From NCBI GenBank assembly GCA_013399115.1, contig VXAA01007258.1:134035-198034 (forward strand): a DNA stretch of 64,000 nucleotides, written 5' to 3'. Both the position numbers and the translations under genes were made by a program. This stretch comes from Anseranas semipalmata (lineage: Eukaryota > Chordata > Aves > Anseriformes > Anseranatidae). A model generated the notes under the pieces. The model saw only the letters and a program-made list of their open reading frames with translations. It made no database searches and had not been told where the DNA came from. This document shows, piece after piece, positions 24,670-37,402 of the stretch. Each line of letters begins with the position of its first letter. Position 1 is the first letter of the stretch.

Positions 24670-27234
24670 GGTAAAACCTTGTAACTATATAATGAATCCT
24701 GCAAGATAATGAGGAAGAACAAGAAGGCTTATGTGTGGCACAAGTGATACCATATGTTTGTGCTGAATAAGCTTTAGGAAAATTCTGCTGTAGTGGCTTT
24801 GGTTTCAATTAATACAAATTGAGAATGAGAATTTCCATTTTATCATGAATTCTGACATGTAAAAAATATGTTCCAGATCAGAATAGAAGATTGATATTTT
24901 GCATTTCCCATAAAACAAAAATTTGGTTTTTTTTTATTTTTATTTTTAATTTAGAGTCAAACTTTTCATTTTAGCATGGTTATTTCTATTATTTTCCTTA
25001 GTATTTTCAGCACAATGAGGGATAAAATATGTATTATATCCAAATAATAACAGAAGGTTTATTAACTGCAATAAATCTGATTTTGATGCAATAATAAATT
25101 ATTTATGAAATATTTCCCCCTTTTTAATAGAAGACTGTGAAAAACGCCTCAAAACTTTTGACATGAACGGAAGAGCTTTTGATTTAAAAAAAACACAGCT
25201 AGTTTATCTTTGCTGTCCTGAACAGCTTTATGTCTTGCTTCTTATTTTCACTGTGCTGATTCATTTTCTTCATATTTTAGTACAAATCAATACATATTGC
25301 TAAAGTTTTTTATTAATCCATTGTGCAATTTCAAAATCTACATCTCTACAACTTTTCCCGTGGCGCTGTTCATAAGGCAAAATTAATGCACACATATGTT
25401 TTTTTTTTTTTTTAAATTATATGCTGTTTAATCTGAAAATAATATGATCTATGCTCTGCAGCTAGATTCTGCTAGGTTTCAGCTGGGAAATAATATATGT
25501 AATTAGGTGATGATGGTCTTGTCTTGTATCACTGAAGGCAAGACAGGAAATTTTTTTAGAGACAATGATGATATGTTTTATAGCATTTGGTTTCAGTAAG
25601 TCTCTTAAGGGCTCAACATAAATGCAAATAAATTAGGAGCTTCATTGCATATTTGCAATTTATGAGCTGGTCCAGTTTCACCTACCAGCAGGAGTACCAT
25701 AAGGAAAGTAAATCTCTATTAGATCCCTGACACCCACTGAGCGGCTGTAGAAGAAAAAAATACCCAGCCATAACATAGTTCCTATTTGTTCCAGAATCTT
25801 GAGATCTGTACTGTTTATGAATGTCAAGACTGAGTACCATTCTGAGTTTCTTCCTTCTCCCCCACTTCTTGCCTCTCTCACTCTGCATTTTTGGAAATTA
25901 GAGTTCATGGGTTGCTGCATACTACAGGACTTGTGTTCAGAAAGCTATTCATTGTAATATCCCTTTATCTCATATATTTGATAAAATTAAATCTGCTTAT
26001 ATACTTAATAGTATATTGTATTTCAACACTTTTTTATATATATATAGTAACTCTTCCATAGTGATTTAGATACTTTGCCAAGGGATGTGAAAAGGATGTT
26101 TCTTCATGTCTTCACAGGATATACTGTCTTACATATGCTTTGCAGTGGTATTGATGCAAGTTGGCAAATTCAGTGATGCCCACATGCATCCATACAGTGT
26201 TCAGTTCCCTGCTTGTGTGCTGCCTTGTCTTTGTAGAGAGAATGAGCTTAGCTTGCTACTCTTTTCAGCAAAGAAAATTACATCTTGGAACATGGAGAGG
26301 CTGGGGTAAAAGTAAGGATTCCCAAAGTCAAAGTGAGTTTGCTTGTGTGAATGAAATTAAAACAGCAGTATCCCCTATTCTGCATGGATCCACAAAATTG
26401 GGTTTTACAACCGGGGTACTGGGGATTATTATATGTATACTTATACAGAGCAGCTATAGTCTTTAAGTAGCCAACCCACAGCAAGCTTCTGTTTTCTGTT
26501 TTTGTTTCCAACTGATAAGGACCTACTTTGCATCCTCTTCCTTTCCTATTTTTCTTTTTTTCAAGAGAAAGTACATTCTTGTAGAACTCTCAACATGAAA
26601 ATATTCATCTTTACTCTCCATTCCACTGTCAGATATTCCCAAGGAGTTCCCAAGACCATTTTAGATCGTTTCACTGAATATGGACCACTCAGAAGTAGCT
26701 TATTTTTAGTTCTTCAGCCTGCAGCAAGGACAAAAATGCCTTTGCATTTGCTTCAGACATAACATAGTTTAAAGTGTTTGAAAACTGCATGCTGCAAATC
26801 CTCCATTTCTGGCTTTCCATTGAATCCAAACAGTGTGCCAGTGTGTGGTGCTCCAGATACATGCAAATATATGTGCACCTGGCTGCAGTGGAGCTCTTCA
26901 CATTGATAGAAATGTTGCTGTTTACTTCAGTGATTGCCCATTGAAATAATGATAGTACATTTATATTTAGATAGTAGCATCTATTTCAAATGATCCTGAA
27001 GAACCTTATTATCCTAAGACTTTCTGTCAGTCATGAGGAATCCCTAGTGATTTCAGTGCCTTGTGCTGTTCAGATTTCATCACAGAAATGGGGATATTGA
27101 GATTTGGGAATTTGGGGAATAATCTTTTGAGTCATTTTGCAGACTTCATCGCTGTACATGGAAAAATCTGCCAGTGGTTGAAATACATTTTGAGTAATAT
27201 GAAGTAACATGCAACCAAGTTGGTGAGGTGCAAA
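24670..27234. other. Unique AT-rich DNA, nothing recognised
   Basis: No gene is supported. It contains a T15 run (25399-25413) and a short TA run near 26036-26046. Open frames at 25678-25920 (minus) and 26106-26762 (plus, three different frames) are unrecognised. Confidence 0.6.
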
Positions 27235-28005
27235 CAGAGTAAGTGCATGACAAGATGGGTGGAAAATGGGCTGGACCACTGTGCTGAAAGGGGAGTGATC
27301 ACTGGTGCAAAGTCCAACTGGTGGCCAGTTATCAGTGGCATCCCTCAGGGACTCATAGTGGAGGCAGTACTATGTCACATCTTTATGAACAACCTAGATA
27401 ATGGGAAGGAGTATCTAGCAGGTTGTCAGATGATATCAGATTGTGGGAAGAGGTCAGTACACTAGGAAGCAGGGCTGCTATTCAAAAAATACCTAAACGA
27501 GATGAAAAAGCAGGCTGACAGGAACCTCATGGAGTACAACAGAGGTGAGTGCAAAGTCATACATCTGGGATGAACAACCACGTGCAGATCAGGCAGAGGG
27601 CCAAACAGCTGGAAAGCAGCTGGGTAGAAGAAAACATGGGGGTCCTTGAGGACAGCAAGCTGAAGGAGTCAGTGTGCCCTTGCAACAGAGAAGGCCAATG
27701 GCATTCTGGTCTGCATCAGGAAAATCAAGGGAGTGGATCCTTCACCTCTGTTCAGCATTGGGTCCAATGCTGGGCTCCCCAGTACGAGATAAACAGATAC
27801 CTGGAGTGAGGCTTCAGCAGGGCCACTGAGACAGTGGGAGGCTGGAGCATGAGACATGTGAGGAGAGCCTGTGATCTGGGTTTGTTCAGCCTTGAGAAGG
27901 TGAAGGGGGATCTTATTTCTGTCTACAGCTACATAATGGGATAGCGTGGAGAAGGTAGAGCCAGACTTTTCTCGGAGTGGAAGGATTAGAGGCAATGGGC
28001 AACAT
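27235..28005 (+). mobile_element. Degraded CR1 LINE fragment (RT region)
   Basis: DNA and fragmentary translation match the CR1 reverse-transcriptase region. A motif B-like segment reads SGIPQGLIVEAVLCHIFMNN (from about 27337), the counterpart of the 'SGVPQGS-LGP-LFNIFIND' block. A frame-broken motif C follows around 27426-27445 (cagatgatatcag). Then come 'caggaacctcatggagtacaac…aaagtcatacatctggga' and the thumb-like part. The 27890-27960 piece ('ttcagccttgagaaggtgaa…tctacagctacataatggga') is the typical C-terminal ORF2 section. The copy stops near 28005 without the CR1 3' UTR, so it is truncated at both ends. Many frameshifts and stops make it inactive. It is intermediate in age between the 19-kb relic and the 58-62 kb copies. 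Confidence 0.85.
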
Positions 28006-30055
28006 TTGAGATTGTTGCAATGAGTTCTCCCAATACATCATGCACACACACACTGTAGATGCATAAATGCCTTCCAAAAGTTCAATTTTAAAGGAATGTG
28101 GAGCTATACGTGGCTAAGGAAACAAATACTTCTGCATCAAATAAAGTGGAAACTACACTAATATCATGTATGTAAATATGTATGCCAAATTGAAAGAGCT
28201 TTTTACTTATTTTATGTGTGTGCATCTAAAGTGTGTAATTTGATTTAAATACCTCAAGTATGAGTATTCTTCATTTAGAAATTAATTTTTAGTATGCAGG
28301 TCAAACATGTCTACAGTCACGCAATATTGAATATGCATGCTGCAGAATTACTTTTCTATAGGAAATCTGGTCCACAATGCAAACAACGAAAATTTAATTT
28401 CTGTGCAGTGTAAAGTTTCTGGTTACTCCTTCACAAGCAGCAGGCATATCTCCCATCTGTAAGTCTAATGTAAGTTCTTATGTATGTGCAAAGTGCCAGT
28501 GAATGTTGAAAAGTAGTTTTTGCACAAGTGTTTATCAAAATAGGACTTTATACAGCTGGTTGTAGTATGCTTATTGACAATTAGTACTGTGCTCTTTTTG
28601 TGTATTGAGTATTCTTCTATTTTATTTTAAAGCTTGTTGATCTAAACCATGAGAATCCTTTCCCCTATAAAGTAATTATTTCCAAATATTTTTCTAGAAT
28701 GTAAGAGATTATTTTTTTAGCCAACTCAATTCTAAGCTTATCTAGCTGTATTTGTTCATGTACCAAATGAGTGGAGAAGCAAATATAAAATTATGTTTTT
28801 AAAGACAATTCAGATTGCTTCCTACCTCATGCAAATTATAATTTTTGGTATAAAAGTGTGCACAAGATTTTACAGAGAGAAGAGAAGAGGAGAGGACCAA
28901 GTCTGGGGATTACAGCTGTTATCTAGTGTCAGGGATCATTGAAGTGTGTTGAGTTTTTAATGTTGAAAGAAAGCATCCTCCAGATTTAGTTAATAATTTT
29001 TTTAGTCTCATTTGCTTTCTAGAAGAGGCTCAAACTCAGAAAGTTGCAATAAATGCTTTTAAAACTATTAATGGCTGTGGTTGTATTAGCAGTAGAGCTG
29101 CAGGGCAGCTGCTCCACCTAATAGATGTTCACCTTAACTTCCAAATATCTCTATTCAGGACAGTGAGGGTGAGTGCAATGCTAACTCCCTTCCCCATTGC
29201 TTCTAAAGGGCCTCGGACAAAGGTGACAGCTTCCACAATATTGGTGGAAGTTTGAATGTGTTGTACTGGTGAAGGAAATCCACAACAGGCTGAGTTTTTA
29301 TTTTGCAAATGTTCTGCCCTTTCGCAGCTAGCCCTCATACATAAGCTATGTGTCCTATGTTACATGGGCCATCCTACCTCAATAAGAGTAAGGACTGTAG
29401 AAAACAAGGTTGTGGGGAATAAGGCACATTCATTTTCAGTGTCCTAACCATGCTGCTTCCGTGATAGGCAGAAGAGGACAGGGTGCCTAAGGAAGGTCCC
29501 ATTTATTACTTAGAGATGGTCTAAGTTAATAAAGTGGTGATATAATCTTACAGTCAGTTTCATGTAAGAAGATTACATGATTTGGGGTGATTTGGGGTAT
29601 TTTGGGCTTGAAATAAATTACAGAGGAAAAACACTATTTCATTTCACTTCAAAGGCCAGTTTCCTTTCTGTGCTTTAATTCTGAGCACTTTTTTCCTTTT
29701 TACATTTGTATATGTATATGTCCTTTGCAGTAGTTTGCAGGCTGCTTTTTCCATATTTTAAGCCTACTTTTGGAAATTACAATATTTCTAGAGTAAACAC
29801 ATAGTATTTTCATTACTGCATGAATTTTCATACTCCAAGGAATAGGGCACATATAGACCTTTGGTAGCACAAACTAATGATTTCTTAGGATATTATTAGC
29901 AGAGCTGAGTGAAAACTACAAAACATATCAACAAACAGTTGACAAATGTAAAAATGAGTGGTTTAGCTGCTCCCTTGCCTCTCTTCTTTTACCTTTTAAG
30001 TGAACAGAAGCGTACCATTGCCATTTACCATTACCATTACATTTATGCTCTGCAG
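28006..30055. other. Unique AT-rich DNA, nothing recognised
   Basis: No gene is supported. A short purine patch (gagaagagaagaggagagg) lies near 28875-28895 and a doubled gatttggggt near 29579-29600. Frames near 29129-29447 are open on both strands and unrecognised. Confidence 0.6.
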
Positions 30056-30124
30056 AAAACAAAACAAAACAAAACAAACAAAACAAACAAACAAAACAAA
30101 ACAAAAACCACCAACAACAAAAAC
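30056..30124. repeat. AAAAC/AAAC microsatellite
   Basis: A mixture of AAAAC and AAAC units followed by CAA-type units. Lys/Thr/Asn-rich frames crossing it are by-products. Confidence 0.9.
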
Positions 30125-30419
30125 AGAAATATTCATGGTACCTAATAACATTATGTTCTCCTCTAAGCTATACTCTGAGAGAGCATTTCAAATTCCTGGA
30201 TTTGAGGGCTTATACGGAAAGTATAAGGATGGGACACTACTAGAGGAAAAAGTGTTGTGTTCATTAAGATTTCTGTAAGATTTCTGAACGGGAATGATTT
30301 AAAAAGGCTAGAACAAACATCTTTCTGCTTTCTTTGCACCAAGGACTGCAATATCATGAGGCACATAACCAATACTGAAATCAAGTTAAATTTAAATTAA
30401 TGAATATTATGGTGGTCTG
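30125..30419. other. Unique DNA, nothing recognised
   Basis: No gene or repeat family is seen between the two simple repeats. Confidence 0.6.
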
Positions 30420-30461
30420 TTTTTTTTTTTTCTGTTTTATTTTTTATTTTTTTCCTTTTTA
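30420..30461. repeat. T-rich low-complexity tract
   Basis: T runs interrupted by single C, G or A bases. No retroposon body is recognised nearby. Confidence 0.85.
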
Positions 30462-32029
30462 AAGATGCCTCCAGAAAAGCAATTAGGTGCCCAGAAAAAA
30501 TAAATTAATTAAAAAAACCCTTCACACAATATTTATCATCTTTCCTTACTATGTTTAGAATGATAGCTCATTTTAAGTAGCTTTGTTTTCATAGCAAAAA
30601 CAAAGCTTCATTGGCTTACTTCAGGACTGTCTCTTGAATATATTCATTCAAAGATCAAAAGTACTCTGTGGTTGATGTACCACCCAGATACCACTAAAAT
30701 TGTCTTCAGATACCACTAAAATTTGTGCTGCTCCCATAAGACACTAGTGAGGAAGCAGTGTGGAAGCCATTAACATGCAGCTACCCAAAAAGCACCAATT
30801 ACAGGTCTGTGCTTTCAGCATTTGTCTGGTGAAGCCAATTCCAAGAGCAAGTAGCCTCCTAGAATAGAATGCAATCTTCTGGTGTGGCTGGCCCTGGAAG
30901 TATGCACACTCTTCTGCAAGCTGGTGCTTCCAGGGTAGTATCCAACTGCTTTCATTCCACAGAGAAATTGAGCAGTCTTTTCCTACTGCATTCAGCTGGG
31001 AGGGGAGAAACACTAGGCTAACCATTGAGGGACCAGATTGACTCTTCAGGAGTGTAATGCTGTTGTACCTATGAAAACCTACTGCTGATTGGCAAGGTTG
31101 GACCACAATGTGCCAACTTAAGCAATAAATGAACTTGTGAGATCCCATCAGCTATGTGGATGGGGTTTGACCAGTGCCCTGTAGATAGTAAAACTTCAAA
31201 AAGAATCTGTATACCAAGAAAAGGGTTAGCATAAGTTACACTTTTTGCATAAATATTCAATACTAAATCTGTGCTTTCATGTGTGTTGAAAAGGAGCTGT
31301 ATTGCTCATTTTGTATAAATAGCAGCCCTCATCACTAGTGGTTAGTGAAACCCTCCCATGCATTTTTGTCTTTCTAAATAGACCTCTTCAGGCATTTTGT
31401 CATTTTGTGAACACTACTACTTTGCTATTCAGGAGTTCTGCACTCCCTCCGAAAAGTGTATGATATGATCTATATATCTAGGACTTATGTGTTGTGAGGG
31501 CTAATTAAATAAAACTTATAATGGGCTCTATACTTGATAATATAGAACTACCATATATTAACATCATTAAGGATGAATGCTTAGTTGAGTAAGAGATCTT
31601 CATTCATGTAAGAAAGTTTCTCCGCTAAAGAGGAATAGACAGCAGCGCAGTCTTTTAGGTTAGATACATAAGTAACTGCTATATTGAACTGGGATCTGAA
31701 TTTGCTGCATTTTCCTTGCATGATATTGTCACATTCCATCAAGTGCCATGAATGCTCATAGGAAAATTGCAAAGAATCTTTTATATTGCAAAGGATATCA
31801 GTGTACTGAGAGATAACTTTGGGAAAGCTAAGCCCGAGAAGAAATACAACAAAAAAGCCAGACCACCTCTTGGGGAAGTTGCCTAGCATTCAAAGGTCTT
31901 TCCATTTCATCCATTTCGTTCAAAGTTATCATGCAGTCACCGTTTACTTTGCTATTAGAGGAATCCCTTTGTAGACTCCTTCAACTTGTCAGTAGAGTAA
32001 GACTTTCTTGGTTTTTTNGTGTAGAGTGA

Positions 32030-32031
<2 letters not shown>
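30462..32031. other. Unique DNA with one tandem duplication
   Basis: No gene is supported. A 22-bp unit beginning cagataccactaaaattg is repeated at 30685-30706 and from 30707 (second copy about 17 bp before divergence). A 134-codon minus-strand frame at 30744-31148 has no recognisable domain and lacks support. An isolated N is at 32018. Confidence 0.55.

Positions 32032-32074
<43 letters not shown>
32032..32074. repeat. Poly-T tract (43 T)
   Basis: An uninterrupted run of 43 T, the longest homopolymer in the window, 13 bases after an isolated N at 32018. The length should be treated as uncertain. No SINE or processed-transcript body is visible on the downstream side that would make it an inverted poly(A) tail. 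Confidence 0.9.
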
Positions 32075-32078
<4 letters not shown>

Positions 32079-32818
32079 GAATGCAAGCGCCTGACGTAAT
32101 AAATTTGGTAAGCCAGTTCTAGGGTGCCTATTCATTAGTGTCCTCCTGCTGTTCAACATTTTATTAATGAAGCAACCCATCACCCCCCTGCCAGCAGACT
32201 CTTAATTCCTTCCCAGAATCCATCTGTTTTCCATGGTCCTTTGAAACCAGCATTTTATGGAATCAGCTTTAACAAAGTCCTATTTCCATGGGTCAATTAA
32301 ATACCAAATATTGTTATTTCATAGCTACAGCTCCTTTTAAAGTGTCTCTTGGCTGTGATTAATTCTAAGATGATTTCTGTGTAGGGGATTGGATGATCAA
32401 GATCCCATTTTAAAATAAATTTATTTTTACAACAGATCATGACTATTTCAGCAGATCATGACCATTTTCAGGTGGAAAATGAACTAAAAGATGAAAAACT
32501 AAGAGCGTGATTCTGCAGCTCACACTTGCTTAGGCCCCACTTATACAAGCAGTCACTGGTTGCTTATCATGGGGCACATGATATTTTGAAAATATTTTTT
32601 TATTCTAATGATGCATATTTCAAAAGTGATAAAAAATGCACATGCACATTTATGATCTGTTATAGTCTTAATAAAGAATGGTTAAACACATACAACTATT
32701 CTAGATGCAATAAAGAATTTGCAATAATATTTTGAGAATACCCATCACCCTTGCAAGTACTGAAATAAAGTATAGTCAGTATATCTTGCAATGGATCATA
32801 CAATAGGTCAGCTATAAC
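32075..32818. other. Unique DNA with short tandem duplication
   Basis: No gene is seen. A 19-bp unit beginning cagatcatgac is tandemly doubled at 32433-32451 and 32452-32471 with two differences. Confidence 0.6.
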
Positions 32819-32950
32819 ATATATATATTAATGTATTAATTATATATTAATATATAATGCATTAATTAATACATCAAATATTATTATATTGCATTACATT
32901 CATGTAATAATTAATATATTAATATATATTTTAATTTTTCTTAATATTTC
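32819..32950. repeat. AT-only low-complexity patch
   Basis: About 130 bp that is nearly all A and T, rich in tattaat and atatat words with many small self-complementary segments. It is low-complexity sequence with easily melted DNA. No function is inferred. Confidence 0.8.
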
Positions 32951-35900
32951 CAATTGCAAGTAAAGTTTTTGACAAGTTTTAAAATCACTTTTTATATCTT
33001 CAATATTATGAATATATAAAAATGTATTTTAAGCCTTTATTAAACATTAAAAGTTGTCACTTATTTGACCTCTCTGCTTTTAAAGGTCATTTTTATGCTT
33101 CAGACTGGTGTCATTACTGAGGTAATAATACCACTTTAACATATAGTGGGACATCACTGAAGAACTGGTGGCAGAAAGTTTAACAGAACAGATGTTGTGG
33201 GACCTAAAACCATTAGGCTTTGTATTTAATTTTTGCTGAATGCCCAACTTCATCTTCCAGTTCAGCATCTGCTGTGGAAGTTGAGGGGGTATATGAAAAG
33301 ACTTGCAGTTCACCTCTAACTTTATTATGTCAATTATTAATTTAACCATTGACATTCAATATATCCTTCTCCCATTTTGACTTTCTAGGATTTTTTTTAA
33401 GTTATGACAACTTGATCCATGGTATTTTAGATGGTGGGTAATAGATTGTGAACTGTCTCTAAATCAAAAGTAGGTGACCCGTAACTAAAGAGGAAAAAAT
33501 TGCTCTACTCGGTAACCTTTGCATATGTGTGACTAATGCTTTGATACAGACTGTTTCATCGTCCTGTAAAATATGAGAGGCGTGACATTTGAGACCTGGG
33601 AAACACTTCTGCAGTACAGTTGTAACTCGCAATTCTCAATAAAGGGTAAAATGTCTGAGTGAGGGAGCAATGTACAATCATATTTTGTAACATTTACAAT
33701 GGATTATATACAATTCTCTTCTCTGGACAAATTTGTATGTTTGTGTCTAGACAGAGCAGTGATGGTGGGTGGTGGTAGTGGGAATTGCTCTGACTGTTGT
33801 TTTGTTTTTTGTTCCTGTGATCACTACTGTCACCTCCTTTGCAAATGACTGTGGCTGTCTGGCAGTCTCAGCAATGAAACACAGTTTGGAAATCCTGAGC
33901 ATGAAAAATCAAACATGATTTTTGTTCCTTGAGATAGTGCTATCAGATAAGGTGAAAGTTTATTAAATGGATAAAAGGGAAAAATGTTACTTGCTTCTGT
34001 TTTTATTGGAAGAAACTGTACTTGTCCTAACAATTTTATGCATTAAATTTGCTCTATACAGGCACACATATGTACATATATACTTTATAAAAGAATAGGA
34101 GACAGAGCTCTCTGTATTTTAGCATCAGGTGTCAGTCTTGATTCTCTGCTCATAGCAAAAAGCAGATACAAATATTTACATTCTGTTATTACACTCCATG
34201 AACTCAGCTTTTTGTAAGTAGCATCAAAGTGCTACTTCTTCCATATATGCTTCTACTTCAGGAAAAGCTACAACTTTGGTGGCAAGCATTCAGTTCACAA
34301 TCAAGATTCAGGGTCTTGACCTTCAATATGTGACCAACATCTCCAGATAAGCTGGAGGGTATATTGTTATGGGAAAAAAAGTAATTACATCTCCATAAAC
34401 ATTCACAAACAAGTCCTTAATGTGGGTAAGGAAATAATGAATAGATACTCTTAAACAAAAGAAAGATGAAACTTCAAAACAGAGGGAAATGTTTAGATAT
34501 GTGCCCAAGATGTTATATCTGGAATGTTACATTAGAATATACACATTTCACTGTTCTTTAAGAAGATTTTCATTTTCTATGCACTGCCAAGGTCTAACAA
34601 AGTAATACGTGGTTGCAAAGTGTCATAATAAAAGTGAGGATTGGCCATATCTAGTACCAGATGACCATATAAGCTGGAACTTTAGATATTTTTTCTCCTT
34701 CTATTATTTTTGTTCAATGCATTTCTAAGAACATGCTGTTTGTTAGAGCAGCCTGGTCCAATACAGAAAATCTTCAATTCCCAGCTGCACTGTGTATCCA
34801 TACTTTCAAAAACCGAGTAAGTTTGTTAATGAGCTGTTAATTGATAAAAGATAAAAAGGAATTTCTAGTCTCTGATGTTTCATTCTGCATTGATATAAAA
34901 ACATGAAGTTTTTACATTTTGCCTTGTCTGAAGAAGTTCAGTTCTTAAACAATGAGGTATGTCATTTTAATGTCACATGTTTCAATTTAAGAAGGAAAAT
35001 ACTTATTTTAAATACTAGGAGACAGTATACTGGAATATAAAATAGTAGACCTCATGTTATAATCAATACCTGAAGGCGAATGTTGAAACATAAGTAATAT
35101 AAATGACAATCTCAAAATGTTATATTTACTGTATTGAAAAACAGTGTTGTGATGCTATAGAACCAAAACAAAGCAAATAAATTTTATATTATAGTCCTCT
35201 CAAAAAATTTCAGTGAGACCATCATATTTCTTTAAACTTTTTTTTTTATATTAACAGACTACATTTATTTTGACCAGTTGTATTGATTTGTTTTAGTAGT
35301 GGAATACATAAACATTTCAGCATCTAACTACTGATTCATCACCCAAACAGCGACAGGATGAACCTGAAAAGAAGGTGCAAGTGAAGTAATTGTGAATACT
35401 GTGGCCTTAATATCAGTCTTTCGCTAGTGCTATCTCACTGTCTTTTGAGATAATGCTATTTTTCCCTAGTTACCTTTCTTTCTTCTGAGAAGATAAGACC
35501 CTCCTGTGCTCTTTCAAGAATTAATGTGATATTTATTCTATGGGTATTTTACAGATCACTATCAGACAGGTAGTAAGTTGTGTGATGACTTGTGTGTTGC
35601 AGCTGGATAGACTGAACATTTATTTCTGTTTCTGTTGTTGGAATATGAAAATCATCTTAAAAAAAAAAAAAAAAACAGCAGTTTTATTCCAATCACAGTA
35701 ATGCTGTTTTCTTTTTAACAAAGTGCTCTACGAAAACTGTAACTTCAGATGTAAACATGACTCCCAGTGCCCCCTGCCAAGTACACAAACAAACCACCTA
35801 ATCGTCAACCTGAAATTGCATTTTAACCATAGCAACCTGAACACTTACCTTCAGAAATGCTTCATTATTGAAAATACCAGGAGAATTCTTTGCATCTAGA

Positions 35901-36131
35901 AAATTACAGTGATTTAGAAATATTTAGTATTTCATTTCAAGCTTCTAACCTGTAGGGAGTCATTCACTTTGGTCATTCAGCTTGTTTTATTTTTGCTTTT
36001 AATTCTTTATGTTTCTGAATTGATTTTAAGTTTTTCTTTATAATCTCTGTACAGAACCTGAGCCTAAACATTTTAAAAGGGAATCTTCTAAATGTTCTGT
36101 GCTTTGGGGATTTGGTTATTTGTGTTTTGTG
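32951..36131. other. Unique AT-rich DNA, nothing recognised
   Basis: No gene is supported. An A17 run lies at 35659-35675. Frames of 60-91 codons on the minus strand at 33080-34508 are unrecognised. Confidence 0.6.
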
Positions 36132-36149
36132 TTTTTTTTTTTTTTTTTT
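36132..36149. repeat. Poly-T tract (18 T)
   Basis: A pure T18 run, preceded by tgtgttttgtg. It explains the Lys-rich minus-strand frame that crosses it. Confidence 0.9.
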
Positions 36150-37383
36150 AATGTCTACAACTACATGAAATATAAAACACTGTATAACCATATAAATGTA
36201 AAATAACCAGAATGTGATTTTCCTGTTGTTATTTACTATCATTTCTTGCTAAAGAAAAAGACTAACTGTAGATTCTTCTTTTTTTGCCTTCCCACGAGTG
36301 CATGTTCCATGGCATGCTTGACAATCAGGGCTGCATACTCTGGATAACATACCAAGAGCATTTGTTTGGTAGTGCAAAGAGTTCCGCAACAGTACCAGTT
36401 TTATCATACCCAACCTCCCATGATCTGTTCTTACCATCAGCAGCATACCATTTAAAAAAGAAAAAGGAATCCAGTGTCCCCTCTCCCCCCAAATTCCCAA
36501 GGCACTAACATGACAGTTCAGTGCAGCTACTGGAAGGGAAATCTTTGACAACAAGTTGTTACAGATTATTCAGCTCTGTCCTGAAGACGACAGTATGGTA
36601 GGTAGTACAGTCAGTGTAAAAGTATGTGTACTTGTATCATGAGAGCACACAAAAAATTTCACCACGCCTAGACTTAACAGTATTAGCTAATGTGTGCGTT
36701 GTACCACTGTCATCTGAAACCACAAACTAACAGCCATAGTTTGTAATAGGACTTCCACTGAAAATAGTACAATCTTTGTATTTTAGGAAGGTGCTAACAA
36801 ATCTGCCACTCATATTCCTCCTTCAAGCCACGGTTCTGGCACAAAAATAAAGCCAGACTCATTGTTTCAACTCCTTAATAGTTTCTCATACATAATAAAG
36901 TTTTTTTGTGGACTATTTAGAAAAGGGATACCAGGTTTTATTTTGTTAACTGGTAAGGTAGCAATCAGTAGGAGGCAAATTCAGTGACATTCCGTTACTG
37001 TCCTTGTCCTAAAACAAGCTCAATTCTTCACTTATTTGGAAATGAAAATAATAAACGTGTATTATATATTAGAGAAAGGTTAATCAACTAATGAGAGATT
37101 CCAAATGGTCAGGTCACTGTTGTTCCACTGGTAGTGTTCCTGACACTGCAAATGCATGAAGAGGTAGCATTGCTCATGTTTCCTTGTTCCAGGGAGAAAT
37201 AATTTCTGCCTCTGTATAAAATATATTTTCTTTGAGAAAGTATCAGGCTTGCAGTGACAAATTTTCAAACTTGTCAGTGTTATGTTGTCATATTACTTTT
37301 GGTAAGAGTGAATGCAAAGTGTATAAAAACATTCCTCTGCACTTGCAAGTCAGAGGGAGAACAAGTATTGATAGAGACATGGG
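36150..37383. other. Unique DNA, nothing recognised
   Basis: No gene is supported. The 101-codon minus-strand frame at 36249-36554 is overlapped by a 74-codon plus-strand frame, and neither is recognised. Confidence 0.55.
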
Positions 37384-37402
37384 AAAAAAAAAAAAAAAAA
37401 AA
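37384..37402. repeat. Poly-A tract (19 A)
   Basis: A pure A19 run without a polyadenylation signal or a recognisable retroposed body upstream. Confidence 0.9.

Noticed and set aside
24590..24720. MIR/L2-like centre around the hairpin
   Set aside because: Similarity is limited to scattered words and is weaker than at 13.5, 16.7 and 59.9 kb.
29909..30278. Lys/Thr/Asn-rich small proteins
   Set aside because: They result from the AAAAC/AAAC repeat at 30056-30124.
30744..31148. 134-codon minus-strand frame, possible LTR or gene
   Set aside because: No LTR ends, primer-binding site or polypurine tract are seen, and the translation matches nothing I know.
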